Origin: Piscinibacter aquaticus
Lineage (GTDB): Bacteria > Pseudomonadota > Gammaproteobacteria > Burkholderiales > Burkholderiaceae_C
Direction: 5' to 3'
NCBI GenBank assembly: GCA_007994965.1
Contig: VOPW01000001.1
Coordinates: 2,418,001 to 2,482,000, forward strand
Length of the DNA: 64,000 bases
Under the pieces are notes generated by a model that was not told the DNA's origin, searched no databases, and saw nothing but the letters and a program-made list of their open reading frames with translations. A program made the translations under genes and the position numbers. Of this stretch, positions 1 through 10,150 are shown piece by piece; positions within the stretch are counted from its first letter, which is position 1; each line of letters starts with the position of its first letter.

Positions 1-89
1 TGAGGCTGGCCTACCGGCTCAGCGTCGACGAATACAACGGCCGCGAGCGGGTGCAGATGGTGGTCGAGGCCGGCGAAGACCTGGGATGA
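1..89 (+). CDS. recJ: RecJ single-stranded-DNA exonuclease, C-terminal end (partial)
   Basis: Only the last 28 codons are in the window, ending at TGA 87-89. They read RLAYRLSVDEYNGRERVQMV and a short acidic tail, which fits the C-terminal OB-fold of RecJ (hydrophobic strand, N/D-E-Y-x-G-x-x-x-x-Q). RecJ degrades single-stranded DNA 5' to 3' in recombination and mismatch repair. The catalytic DHH domain lies outside the window, so the call rests on a short tail only. Confidence 0.6.
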   Translation, partial: RLAYRLSVDEYNGRERVQMVVEAGEDLG

Positions 90-90
90 A

Positions 91-108
91 GGCGCCCGAA
101 TGGGCGCC
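91..108 (+). terminator. Hairpin after recJ
   Basis: A perfect 7-bp inverted repeat, GGCGCCC-GAAT-GGGCGCC, starts two bases after the recJ stop codon. Position and stem strength suggest a transcription terminator. No T-run follows, so a classical intrinsic terminator is not fully supported. Confidence 0.5.
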
Positions 109-189
109 GGCCCCAGGTTGCATCTGGTAGCGGCAAGGTCTTGAGGGCTGGAGATACTCCGCGGATCCGTTGTACCCAAGCCGCCGACC

Positions 190-1434
190 ATGCACGAGCC
201 GCCCTCCACCGATCGACGCGCCACGCTGACGGGCTGATCGCCCTCGCCGGCGCCGCGACGCTGACCGCCTGTGGCGGCAGCAGCAGCGAGGCACCGGCAC
301 CGGTGGCCGGAACGCCGCCTTCGCCGCCGCCACCGCCCCCGCCGCCCGCTCCGCCACCGCCGGCTTCATCGGGCCCGATCACCGCCACCACGATCACCAG
401 CAACCTCGCCAGTCCCTGGGGCACGGCCTTCCTGCCCGATCGGCGCATGCTGGTCACGCTGAAGGGCGGCAGCACGGTGATCGTCAGCGACAACGGCCAG
501 ACGGTCACGCCGGTCACCGGCGTGCCCGCGGTCAACAGCAACGGCCAGGGCGGCCTGCTCGACGTCGCCATCGACCCCGACTTCACCACCACGCCGTGGG
601 TGTATCTCAGCTATTCCGAGAACGGCACCGGCGGCAGCGGCACCGCGGTGGCACGCGCCCAGCTGGTGGGCACCGCGCTGCAGAACCTGCGGGTGATCTT
701 CCGCCAGAGCCCGAAAGTGAGCGGCGACGGCCACTTCGGCTCGCGCCTCGTCTTCCGCAACGACAAGACGCTGTTCGTCACGCTCGGCGAGCGCCAGCAG
801 GGCAGCCCCGCACAGAACCTCGGCCAGACGCTCGGCAAGGTGGTGCGCATCAACCGCGACGGCAGCATTCCCTCGGACAACCCGAACCTCGGCGCCGGCG
901 CGCTGCCCGGCATCTGGAGCCTGGGCCACCGCAACCCGCAGGGCGCCGCGCTGCACCCGACCACCGGCGAGCTGTGGGTCAGCGAGCACGGGCCGCAAGG
1001 CGGCGACGAGGTCAACATCTCCCGCGCCGGCCAGAACTACGGCTGGCCGAACGTGAGCTACGGCTGCAACTACGGCGACACGTATTCCGGCACCGACAAC
1101 ACGAGCTGCCGCATCGGCGGCACCGGGGGCCTGCACGCGCCGACCTACGTCGAGCCGCTGACCTTCTGGGTGCCCACCTCGCAGGCACCGGCGGGCCACG
1201 GCCTTCTACACCGGCGGCATGTTCCCCGAGTGGCAGGGCAGCCTGTTCTCCGGCGCGCTGGCCGGCGCGGGCATCTGGCGGCTGGTGCTCAACGGCAATG
1301 CGGTGGCCTCGCGCGAGCGGCTCGACTTCGCTGCGATCAACACCCGCATCCGCGACGTGCGCCAGGGGCCGGACGGCGCGCTGTACGCACTGACCGACGG
1401 CAGCGGCGGCCGCATCGTGCGCATCGCACGCTGA
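190..1434 (+). CDS. PQQ-dependent aldose sugar dehydrogenase (YliI/Asd family), secreted, frame-broken
   Basis: Soluble six-bladed beta-propeller glucose/aldose dehydrogenase, expected to oxidise sugars in the periplasm with PQQ. Visible are an N-terminal hydrophobic segment ending in TACGG (lipoprotein-like Cys), a proline-rich linker of about 20 residues, and family motifs LASPWGTAFLPD, SLGHRNPQG (PQQ-contacting HRNPQG), SEHGPQGGDEVN and NYGWP. The C-terminus MFPEWQGSLFSGALAGAGIW is in another frame. Two breaks are inferred. One near 232 has a base missing, so ATG 190 connects to the LIALAGAATLTACGG frame. One near 1198 has an extra base. Together they restore a 414-aa protein. The ATG at 190 is chosen because it gives a polar N-region directly before the signal segment. 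Confidence 0.8.
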
Positions 1435-1513
1435 TCGCAGCGGCCGACCCTGCCGCCAGCGGGCTGCGGGCCCGCTCCCTACAATCCGGGACTCGATGTT
1501 GCCGAGTTCCTGG

Positions 1514-2364
1514 ATGAATGCCGACCTGCACTGCCATTCCTGCGTGTCCGACGGCACCCTCACGCCGGAGGCGCTGGCGCAGCGCGCCAAGGAACGCGGC
1601 GTCGAGCTCTGGGCGCTGACCGACCACGACGAGATCGGCGGCCAGCAGCGCGCACGCGACGCGGCGCTGGCGCTGGGCCTGCCCTACCTCACCGGCACCG
1701 AGATCTCGGTGAGCTTCTGCGGCCAGACGGTGCACATCGTCGGCCTCGGCTTCGATGCCGACGACGAGGCGCTCAAGCTGGGCTGGCCGCCACCCGAGGC
1801 GGGCGCCGCGAGCGCGCATTGGAGATGGCCGAGAGCCTCGCCAAGGTGGGCATCCACGGCAGCTTCGAGGGCGCCCTGAAATACGTCGGCAACCCCGACC
1901 TGATCTCGCGCACGCACTTCGCTCGCTTCCTCGTCGAGACCGGCGTCTGCGCCGACACCAGCGAGGTCTTCCGCCGCTTCCTCACCGACGGCAAACCCGG
2001 CTTCGTGCCGCACCGCTGGGCCAGCCTGCGTGATGCCGTGCACTGGATCACCGACGCCGGCGGCATGGCGGTGATCGCCCACCCGGCGCGCTACAAGTTC
2101 ACCGCCAACGAGGAGCACGCGCTGTTCGCCGAGTTCAAGGCGCACGGCGGCCGCGGCGTCGAGGTGGTGACCGGCAGCCACAGCGCCGCCGAGGCGGTGC
2201 GCTATGCCGAAGCAGCGGTGGAATACGGCCTCGCCGCCTCGCGCGGCAGCGACTTCCACAGCCCCGACGAAAGCCACACCGATCTCGGCGCCTTGCCCGA
2301 GCTGCCGGGCCACCTGACGCCGGTGTGGGAGGCGCTGCAGGCGCGCATCCAGCGGCCCGCATGA
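1514..2364 (+). CDS. rnm: PHP-domain 3',5'-nucleotidase / RNase AM (YciV/TrpH)
   Basis: PHP-superfamily metal-dependent phosphoesterase. The family (E. coli YciV, RNase AM) removes nucleotides from RNA 5' ends and acts on 3',5'-bisphosphonucleotides. Metal ligands are visible in NADLHCHSCVSDGTL (HxH), ALTDHDEIGG (DHD), GTEIS, VIAHPARY and GSDFHSPDES. The frame breaks near 1787. Restoring a CCTGG there gives LGLAATRGGRRERALEMAE and a 283-aa protein, the normal length. The stop overlaps the ATG of the next gene (ATGA). The yciV-yciO neighbourhood of enterobacteria is kept, with an exporter gene in between. Confidence 0.87.
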
Positions 2365-3308
2365 GGGCTGCGCCGCCGGGCCGCCCCGGCCTCGGCATCG
2401 CGCTCGTGCTGGTGATGGCGGCGTGCTTCGCCACCATGGACACCACCGTCAAGTTCGTCGGCGCGCTGGTGCCGGTGCTGGTGGTGCTGTGGGCGCGCTA
2501 CGGCGTGCAGGCGGGCGTGATGGCGCTGTGGCTGGCGATCTCGTCGCGGCGCGGTGGTGCCGGCTTCCGCTCGGCGCATCCACGCTTCCAGGCGGCGCGC
2601 GGGCTGCTGTTGCTGCTGAGTTCGACCTTCGGCTTCTTCGGCCTGCAATACCTGCCGGTGGCCGAGTTCACCGCGATCACGATGCTCACGCCGGTGATGG
2701 TCACGCTGCTGGCCGCCACGCTGCTGCACGAACGCGTGTCGCGGCTGCGCTGGGCCCTGGTGGCTGGCGGCTTCGCCGGTGCACTGATCGTCATCCGCCC
2801 GGGCAGCGGGCTGTTCGGCTGGGCCGCGCTGCTGCCCATCGCGGGCTCGATGGCCTATGCGAGCTTCCAGGTGCTGACGCGCAAGCTTTCGGCGCTGGAG
2901 AGCCCGTTCACGACGCACTTCTACACCGGCCTGACCGGCTCGGTGCTGGTGGCGCTGGCGCTGCTGGTCAGCGATGTCGAGTTGCTGCCCGCCTTGCAGG
3001 CCGCGCCCACATCGGCCTGGGGCCTGCTGCTGCTCATCGGCGCGCTGGGCACGCTGGGCCACCTGATGCTGGTGCTGGCCTTCGGCACGGCGCCCACGGC
3101 CACGCTGATGCCGGTGATGTATGCGCAGATCGGCTTCGCGGCGCTGGTCGGGTGGCTGGTGTTCGCGCAGGCGCCGGACGGCTGGGGCTGGCTCGGCATG
3201 GCGGTGGTCGCGGTGTGCGGCGCGGGCAGCGCATGGTTGAACGTGCGCGAAGCGTCGGCTTCGCGCCATGCCGTGACCGTCCTCGAAGCGGATACGATCG
3301 TCGATTGA
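2361..3308 (+). CDS. EamA/DMT-family transporter
   Basis: Intact 315-aa protein with about ten hydrophobic segments arranged as two repeated five-helix EamA units, typical of the drug/metabolite transporter superfamily. The first repeat carries the usual FATMDTTVKFVG and ALIVIRPG signatures. It sits in the inner membrane, and its substrate cannot be told from sequence. The start overlaps the preceding stop by four bases (ATGA), so it is probably translated with the yciV gene. The C-terminal tail after the last helix is short and polar. Confidence 0.85.
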   Translation: MRAAPPGRPGLGIALVLVMAACFATMDTTVKFVGALVPVLVVLWARYGVQAGVMALWLAISSRRGGAGFRSAHPRFQAARGLLLLLSSTFGFFGLQYLPVAEFTAITMLTPVMVTLLAATLLHERVSRLRWALVAGGFAGALIVIRPGSGLFGWAALLPIAGSMAYASFQVLTRKLSALESPFTTHFYTGLTGSVLVALALLVSDVELLPALQAAPTSAWGLLLLIGALGTLGHLMLVLAFGTAPTATLMPVMYAQIGFAALVGWLVFAQAPDGWGWLGMAVVAVCGAGSAWLNVREASASRHAVTVLEADTIVD

Positions 3309-3321
3309 GGTCGACGCCGCC

Positions 3322-3960
3322 ATGTCCCAATACTTCGAGGTCCATCCCGACAACCCGCAGCCGCGTCTGCTCAAGCAGGCGGTGCAGATCCTGCATGGCG
3401 GCGGCGTGGTGGCGATTCCCACCGACTCGAGCTATGCGCTGGTCTGCCACCTCGACGACAAGGCAGCGGCCGAGGCGCTGCGGCGCATCCGCGGTGTCGA
3501 TGACAAGCACCACCTCACGTTGCTGTGCCGCGATCTCAGCGAACTGGCCAGCTATGCCCGCGTGGACAACCGCCAGTACCGGCTGCTCAAGCTCGGCACG
3601 CCGGGGCCCTTCACCTTCATCCTCGAAGCGACGAAGGAAGTGCCGCGCCGGCTCTCGCACCCGTCGCGCCGCACCATCGGCTTGCGCGTGCCCGACCATG
3701 CGGTGACGCAGGCGCTGCTGGAGCAGCTCGGCCAGCCGTTGATTGCGACCACGCTGATCGCGCCGGGCGAAAGCGAGCCGATGAACGAGCCGCAGGAGAT
3801 CCGCGAGCGCTTCCAGAAACTGCTGGGCGCGGTGGTCGATGCGGGCGCCTGCCCGATGCAGCCGACCACCGTGGTCGATCTCAGCGGGGACACTCCGGCG
3901 CTGGTGCGCGCCGGGCGCGGGGATCCGTCGTTGCTCGGTCTGGCGCTGGAAGCCGACTGA
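3322..3960 (+). CDS. YciO/Sua5/YrdC-family protein
   Basis: 212-aa YrdC-like domain protein. The RNA/nucleotide-binding core is seen in VVAIPTDSSYALVCHL, IRGVDDKHHLTLLCRDLSEL, PGPFTFILEATKEVP and RRTIGLRVPDH. The family includes TsaC/Sua5, which makes threonylcarbamoyl-AMP for tRNA t6A. Closest in layout is YciO, which has the same fold and is next to yciV in E. coli; its physiological role is less clear. It follows the EamA gene by 13 bases and is likely in the same transcript. Confidence 0.85.
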   Translation: MSQYFEVHPDNPQPRLLKQAVQILHGGGVVAIPTDSSYALVCHLDDKAAAEALRRIRGVDDKHHLTLLCRDLSELASYARVDNRQYRLLKLGTPGPFTFILEATKEVPRRLSHPSRRTIGLRVPDHAVTQALLEQLGQPLIATTLIAPGESEPMNEPQEIRERFQKLLGAVVDAGACPMQPTTVVDLSGDTPALVRAGRGDPSLLGLALEAD

Positions 3961-4749
3961 TCAGCCCCGCTCGATGCGCGCCACGGCCGAGTGCGCGTGG
4001 ATCGACTCGAAGTTCTCGACGTCGACCAGATAGCGGCCCACGCGCACATCGGCATTCAGCCGCAGCGCGACGTCGCGCACGGGTCCTCGACGAACTTCGG
4101 GTTCTCGTAGGCCCGCTCGGTGACCCACTTCTCGTCGGCCCGCTTGAGCATCGGCCAGATCTCGCTCGAGGCGGAGTCTTCGGCGAAGCGCACCAGCTCC
4201 TGCCAGGAGATGTCGGCCAGCAGTTCGACGCGTACCGTCACGTGAGAGCGCTGGTTGTGCGCACCGTAGTCGGAGATTTCCTTCGAGCAGGGGCACAGGC
4301 TCTTCACCGGCACCACCGCCTCGGCCCAGACCGCGATCTGGCCGGCCTTCGCCTCGACGATCCAGCGGCCCTGGTATTCCAGCAGGCTCTCGACGCCGGA
4401 GACCGCGCGCGCTTGCGCAGGAAGAATGGAAAGCGCGCCTCGATGCGGCCGGTGTCGGCGTGCAGCTTCTCGAGCATCACGCCCATCTGCGTGCGCAGCT
4501 CGGTGGCGTCGATCGCGCGGTCGAGCGATTCGAGCCAGGCCACGAAGCGCGACATGTGCGTGCCCTTCTGCTCGGCCGGCAGCGCGACGTCGAGATCCCA
4601 GTCGGCCACGGTGGCCAGTTCGGCCGAACCCAGGCGCAGCTGCATCGGATAGCGCACGCCGCGCACGCCGACGCGCTGGATCGCCGGTGGCGCTCGTCAC
4701 GCTCGCTTTGCGTGTCGGGAATGTGCAGCGCGTCTTTGAGGTTGCTCAT
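3961..4749 (-). CDS. folE2: GTP cyclohydrolase FolE2 (type IB), frame-broken
   Basis: Zinc-independent GTP cyclohydrolase IB, which opens GTP to dihydroneopterin triphosphate for folate and related pterins. The signature [20 protein letters not shown] carries the metal/catalytic cysteine and histidine. Other conserved stretches are [22 protein letters not shown] and [20 protein letters not shown]. Three single-base deletions (near 4683, 4420 and 4080) split the gene. Repair gives 263 aa, the family length. Two of the three fit loss of a base from CCAGG. It heads the minus-strand side of a convergent pair with yciO, and the two stop codons abut. Confidence 0.9.
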
Positions 4750-4835
4750 GGGTCGGCTCGAAACTCAGGCCGCAGGATGCCAGCAAACGCCCTACCGCGT
4801 GGCGGCATGGCCTTGAAGCCGGCATTCAGCCGCGT

Positions 4836-6726
4836 TCAATGGTTGACCGCCCGCACCAGCGCCGGCTTGCTGCCGAAGCGCTTGATCACCGCCTGCTCGA
4901 TGCCGGCGGCGTCCAGCCCGCACATCGCCAGCAGCTTGGCTGGATCGCCATGCTCGACGAAGACATCGGGCAGGCCCAGCGTCAGCACCGGGGTCGTCAG
5001 CCCCGCGGCCGCCAGCGCCTCGAGCACCGCGCTGCCGGCGCCTCCCATCGTGCAGCCCTCTTCCACCGTCACCAGGGCCTCGTGGCTGCGGGCCAGATCG
5101 GCCACCAGTTCGGCGTCGAGCGGCTTGGCGAAGCGCATGTTGGCCACCGTGGCATCGAGCTTCTCGGCCGCAGCCAGCGCCGGGTACAGCAGCGTGCCGA
5201 AGGCCAGGATCGCGATGCGCGAACCCTGGCGGCGGATCTCGCCCTTGCCGAACGGGATCGCCGTCATCTCCTGGGCGATCTCGGTGCCGGCGCCGCTGCC
5301 GCGCGGGTAGCGCACCGCCACCGGATGGTCCTGCAGGAAGGCGGTGTACAGCGCGGCGGCATTCGTTCTCGTCGGCCGGCGTCAGCACGCTCATGTTCGG
5401 AATGCAGCGCAGGTAGGCGATGTCGTAGGCCCCGGCATGCGTCGCGCCATCGGCGCCGACGATGCCGGCGCGGTCGAGCGCGAACACCACCGGCAGGTTC
5501 TGCAGCGCCACGTCGTGGATCAGCTGGTCGTAGGCGCGCTGCAGGAAGGTGGAGTAGATCGCCACCACCGGCTTCAGGCCCTCGCAGGCGATCCCCGCGG
5601 CGAAGGTCACCGCATGCTGCTCGGCGATGCCGACGTCGAAGTAGCGCTCCGGGAAGCGCTTGTGGAACTCGACCATGCCCGAGCCCTCGCGCATGGCCGG
5701 CGTGATGCCGATCAGGCGCTGGTCCTTCTCGGCCATGTCGCACAGCCACTGGCCGAACACCTGCGTGAAGCTGGTCTTCGGCGGCGTGGCCGGCTTCTGG
5801 ATGCCCTGCGCCGGATCGAAGGGCGTAGGCCCGTGGTACTTCACCGGATCGGCCTCGGCCAGCTTGTAGCCGTAGCCCTTCTGCGTGACCACGTGGAGGA
5901 ACTGCGCACCGGGCTTGTCGCGCAGGTTCTCCAGCGTCGGGATCAGCGCGTCGAGGTCGTGGCCGTCGATCGGCCCGACGTAGTTGAAGCCGAACTCCTC
6001 GAAGATGGTGCCGGGCACGACCATGCCCTTGGCGTGTTCCTCGAAGCGCCGCGCCAGCTCGAACAGCGGCGGGGCATTCTTCAGCACGCCCTTCACGCCT
6101 TCGCGGGCGGCGGCATAGAACTGGCCGCTCATCAGCCGCGCGAGGTACTTGTTCAGCGCGCCGACCGGCGGGCTGATCGACATGTCGTTGTCGTTGAGCA
6201 CCACCAGCAGGTTGGGCACATGGCCGACGTGCGGCATGCCGGCGTTGTTCAGCGCCTCGAAGGCCATGCCGGCGGTCATCGCGCCGTCGCCGATGATCGC
6301 CACCGCGTGGCGGTCTTCCTTCTTCTGCTGCGCGGCGATCGCCATGCCCAGCGCGGCCGAGATCGAGGTCGAGGAGTGCGCGGTGCCGAAGGTGTCGTAC
6401 TCGCTCTCGTCGCGGCGCGGGAAGCCCGACAGCCCGCCGAGCTGGCGCAGCGTCGACATGCGGTCGCGCCGGCCGGTCAGCACCTTGTGCGGATAGGTCT
6501 GGTGGCCGACGTCCCAGACCAGGCGGTCGCTGGGCGTGTCGAACACGTAGTGCAGCGCGATCGTCAGCTCCACCGTGCCGAGGTTGGACGACAGGTGGCC
6601 CCCGGTTCTGGAGACGCTGTTGAGCACGAAGTCGCGCAGTTCCGCGGCGAGCTGCTTCAGCTCGAGCCGGGTCAGCTTGCGCACGTCGGCCGGACTGTTG
6701 ATGTTCGGCAGCAGCAGATACTTCAT
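4836..6726 (-). CDS. dxs: 1-deoxy-D-xylulose-5-phosphate synthase
   Basis: First enzyme of the MEP isoprenoid pathway: pyruvate plus glyceraldehyde 3-phosphate to DXP, thiamine-diphosphate dependent. The TPP motif [18 protein letters not shown], the [16 protein letters not shown] signature and the C-terminal transketolase domain are all present. A two-base loss near 5353 moves the last 160 residues into another frame. Restoring CCAGG gives [20 protein letters not shown] and 630 aa. It follows ispA by two bases on the same strand. In a phototroph this pair supplies phytol and carotenoid precursors. Confidence 0.95.
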
Positions 6727-6728
6727 CG

Positions 6729-7614
6729 TCAGTTGTCCCGTTCGACCACCTTGTCGGCCAGCAGCGAAAGCGCGCTGGTGTCGGCCAGCCCGCTGCGCTG
6801 CAGCGCGGCCTGGGCCTGAGCGCGCAGCTCCAGTGCATGCGCACGCGCCCGCTCGAGGCCGAGCACGCTGACATAGGTCGGCTTGTTGTTGTCCAGGTCC
6901 TTGCCGGCGGTCTTGCCCAGCGTCTCGGAAGCCTGGGTCACGTCGAGGATGTCGTCGACCACCTGGAAGGCCAGGCCGAGTGCGTCGCCATAGACGCCGA
7001 GCGCTTCCCACACCGCGGGGCCGACCGGGCCGCAGGCCGCGCCCATCAGCACGCTGGCCTTGAGCAGCGCGCCGGTCTTGCGGCGGTGCATGTCGCGCAG
7101 CTGGTGTTCGTCGAGCGGCTTGCCGGTGCTGGCGGTCGATGGCCTGCCCGCCGGCCATGCCCGCATGGCCCGCCGAGCGCGCCAGCAGCGAGCACAGCCT
7201 CGCCTGCAGGGCCGGCGCCATGCCCTGGTCGGGCGTCAGCACCTCGAAGGCCAGCGCCTGCATCGCATCGCCGGCGAGCATCGCCTGCGCCTCGCCGTAC
7301 TTCACGTGCACGGTGGGCTTGCCCCGGCGCAGCACGTCGTTGTCCATGCAGGGCATGTCGTCGTGCACCAGCGAGTAGGCGTGGATCAGCTCCACGGCGC
7401 AGGCCGCACGCAGTGCCGCCTCGCGCTCGCCGTCGACGGCCTGCGCGGCGGCCAGCACCAGCAGCGGCCGCAGGCGCTTGCCGCCGTCGAGCACGCCGTA
7501 ACGCATCGCCTCGCCAAGGCCCGCCGGCGCGTCGCCCGGCACCCACGCCGACAGGGCCGATTCGACGGCATCGAGTTCGCTGGCGGCCCAGGCGTCGAAG
7601 TGCTGGCGGTTCAT
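6729..7614 (-). CDS. ispA: Polyprenyl (farnesyl) diphosphate synthase
   Basis: Short-chain trans-prenyltransferase making farnesyl diphosphate. Both aspartate-rich motifs are visible: [19 protein letters not shown] (first DDxxD-type) and [13 protein letters not shown] (second). The frame breaks near 7138. Restoring CCTGG there gives [19 protein letters not shown] and 295 aa, the normal length. The start overlaps the xseB stop (ATGA), and dxs follows directly: the conserved xseB-ispA-dxs operon. Specificity for C15 versus C20 product is inferred from context. Confidence 0.93.
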
Positions 7615-7853
7615 CCGTTGATCCAGGGCTTGAGCTGCCCGTCCTCGAGCACCTTCACCTGCGCTTCCACCGCCTCGAGCTTGCCGCGGCAGAAGGCCAG
7701 CAGTTCGGCACCGCGCCGGTAGCTGTCGATCATGCGATCGAGCGGGAGTTGCCCGCCTTCCATGCCGGCCACGAGCTGTTCGAGTTCGCGCAGCGCGTCT
7801 TCGTAGCTCGCGGGCTCCTTGGCGGTCGCAGGTGAAGGAGTGATTTTTGCCAT
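7611..7853 (-). CDS. xseB: Exodeoxyribonuclease VII small subunit
   Basis: 80-aa helical protein with the XseB core [20 protein letters not shown] and [20 protein letters not shown]. It forms the small subunit of exonuclease VII with XseA (not in the window). It is the first gene of the xseB-ispA-dxs operon; its TGA overlaps the ispA ATG. The ATG at 7853 (MAKITPSP) is preferred over an upstream TTG two codons earlier. Confidence 0.92.
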   Translation of the reverse strand: MAKITPSPATAKEPASYEDALRELEQLVAGMEGGQLPLDRMIDSYRRGAELLAFCRGKLEAVEAQVKVLEDGQLKPWING

Positions 7854-8089
7854 GCGCAATCCAGAGGACTGATTGTAGTCAGGCGCGTTTCACGGCCGCT
7901 GGGTTGTTGCACCAAAGTCGCGCTCCATGCGCGGACCGGCCAGAGAAGCACTCGCCCAGTGCGGCTTTCCGCCCGGGGCACCCCCTGGGTACAATCCGCG
8001 GCCCGTCGCAGTCCGGCGGGTGCCTGAAGGCCCACGCCCGGGTTGCCGGGGTGGTGGTTTGACATCGGTTTTTGGAGATCCTGGGGATC

Positions 8090-9208
8090 ATGTCCGACCT
8101 GAGCGTCCCACTCGAGGCGCTGCAGCGTTCCCGCTCGCAGCTATCCGTCAGCAGCTATTTCGACGCCGATCTCTACCGGCACGAGATGGAGCTGATCTTC
8201 GAGTCCGGTCCGCGCTACCTGGGCCATGAACTGTCGGTGCCCGAGGTCGGCGATTTCCATGCCCTGCCGCAGGAGTCCGAAGGCCGCGCGCTGGTGCGCA
8301 CGGCCAGCGGCATCGAGCTCATCTCCAACGTCTGCCGCCATCGCCGGGCGGTGATGCTGCGGGGCCGCGGCCACACCGGCAGCAACATCGTCTGCCCGCT
8401 GCACCGCTGGACCTACGACACCTCGGGCCAGCTGCTCGGCGCGCCGCATTTCGCCGACGACCCCTGCCTGAACCTGCGCAACTATCCGGTGCAGAACTGG
8501 AACGGCCTGCTGTTCGAGGCCCGCGGCCGCGACGTCAATGCCGACCTGGCCCGCCTGGGCCCGAAGGTCGATCTCGACTTCTCCGGCTATGTGTTCGACA
8601 GCGTTCACCTGCACGAGTGCGACTACAACTGGAAGACCTTCATCGAGGTCTACCTCGAGGACTACCACGTCGCGCCCTTCCACCCGGGCCTCGGCGGCTT
8701 CGTCACCTGTGACGATCTACGCTGGGAATTCGGTGCGCACCACTCGGTGCAGACGGTGGGCGCCAACAAGGCGCTGGCGCAGGCCGGCTCGGCCACCTAC
8801 CGCAAGTGGCACGACGCGGTGCTCGCCTACCGCAACGGCGAGCCGCCGCGCCACGGCGCGATCTGGCTGACCTACTACCCGACGACCATGGTCGAGTGGT
8901 ATCCGCACGTGCTGGTGGTCTCGACGCTGTTCCCCAAGGGCCCGCGCAAGACGCTCAACATGGTGGAGTTCTACTACCCCGAGGAGATCGCCGCCTTCGA
9001 GCGCGAGTTCGTGGAGGCGGAACAGGCCGCCTACTGGGAGACCTGCGACGAGGACGACGAGATCGCGTTGCGCATGGACGCCGGCCGCAAGGCCCTGCTC
9101 GAGCGCGGCGACGACGAGGTCGGCCCCTACCAGAGCCCGATGGAAGACGGCATGCAGCACTTCCACGAGTGGTACCGCGGGGTGATGGGGGATCGGCTGA
9201 AGGGCTGA
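8090..9208 (+). CDS. Rieske [2Fe-2S] aromatic-ring-hydroxylating oxygenase, alpha subunit type
   Basis: 372-aa non-heme iron oxygenase. The Rieske centre is C-R-H about residue 80 (NVCRHRRAVM) and C-P-L-H-R-W about residue 100. The mononuclear iron site is visible as VYLEDYHVAPFHPG (H-x4-H) followed by the catalytic domain. It is transcribed divergently from xseB. The same arrangement next to xseB-ispA-dxs recurs in Burkholderiales, but no substrate is established by sequence. No ferredoxin or reductase partner is adjacent. The ATG at 8090 follows a GGAG-like ribosome site. Confidence 0.88.
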   Translation: MSDLSVPLEALQRSRSQLSVSSYFDADLYRHEMELIFESGPRYLGHELSVPEVGDFHALPQESEGRALVRTASGIELISNVCRHRRAVMLRGRGHTGSNIVCPLHRWTYDTSGQLLGAPHFADDPCLNLRNYPVQNWNGLLFEARGRDVNADLARLGPKVDLDFSGYVFDSVHLHECDYNWKTFIEVYLEDYHVAPFHPGLGGFVTCDDLRWEFGAHHSVQTVGANKALAQAGSATYRKWHDAVLAYRNGEPPRHGAIWLTYYPTTMVEWYPHVLVVSTLFPKGPRKTLNMVEFYYPEEIAAFEREFVEAEQAAYWETCDEDDEIALRMDAGRKALLERGDDEVGPYQSPMEDGMQHFHEWYRGVMGDRLKG

Positions 9209-9250
9209 TCGAAGGCCGTTGCGCCGAGGCATGCGGGCACAATCGTCCGC

Positions 9251-10146
9251 ATGTCGTCTCCCTGGTTGATGGTGCTCGCGTCGCTGCTGTTCGCGACGAT
9301 GGGCGTCTGCGTCAAGCTCGCCTCCGCCCACTACGCCACCGGCGAGATCGTCTTCTACCGCGGTCTCGTCGGCCTCGTGATGATGGCCGCGGTGGCGCGC
9401 TGGCAGCGCGGCTCGCTGCGAACGGCGGTACCGGCGATGCATTTCTGGCGCAGCCTGTCGGGCGTGACGGCGCTGTGCCTGTGGTTCTACGCGATCGGCA
9501 ACCTGCCGCTGGCCACCGCGATGACGCTGAACTACATGTCGTCGGTGTGGATGGCGCTGTTCCTCGTCGGCGGCGCGATCATGCTCGGTGGACAGCGCGT
9601 CGACGGCCGGCTGATCGCCACCATCCTCGCCGGCTTCGCCGGCGTGGCGCTGATCCTGCGCCCGACCATCGAGCAGGACCAGCTCTGGCACGGCTTGATC
9701 GGGCTGCTGTCGGGCATGGTCTCGGCGACCGCCTACCTGCAGGTCACGGCGCTCGGGCGCGCCGGCGAACCCGAGTACCGCATCGTCTTTACTTCTCGCT
9801 CGGCGGGGTGGCGGCCGGCGCGCTGACCATGCTGTGGACCGGCGCGAGCGCTCACCGCACGCTCGAAGGGCCGGCGCTGCTGCTGGCCGTCGGTCTGCTG
9901 GCCAGTGTCGCGCAGCTGCTGATGACGCGGGCCTACGGCACCGGCCGCACGCTCGTCAACGCCAGCCTGCAGTACCTCGGCATCGCCTTCGCATTCGTCT
10001 ACGGCGTGCTGCTGTTCGACGAACGCATCACCTGGATGGCCATCGCCGGCATGGCGCTGATCGTCGCTGCCGGCCGGCCGGCCGCTTCGCTGCTGCGCAG
10101 CAGGGCCGCACCGGCCGATGCGCGCCAATCGACCCTGGAGAGCTGA
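9251..10146 (+). CDS. EamA/DMT-family transporter (second), frame-broken
   Basis: Inner-membrane protein of about 298 aa with ten hydrophobic segments in two EamA repeats (LASLLFATMGVCVKLASAHY at the start, NASLQYLGIAFAFVYGVLLF near the end). A single base, probably T or C in a TTT/TTC run, is missing near 9789 at the point where RIVF should continue as YFSLGGVAAGALT. Substrate unknown. It is distinct in sequence from the exporter at 2361. The next gene starts four bases after the stop codon. Confidence 0.82.
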
Positions 10147-10150
10147 TCGC

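Noticed and set aside
366..1199. Long open frames on the strand opposite known genes (for example 366-1199, 2202-3422, 29196-32225, 47972-50161)
   Set aside because: They are arginine/alanine/histidine-rich frames expected at about 70% G+C opposite real genes and show no domain or ribosome site.
4792..7614. A 940-residue reading frame that appears to fuse IspA and Dxs
   Set aside because: The middle reads through ispA in a wrong frame after an indel; both genes have their own start, stop and normal length once repaired.
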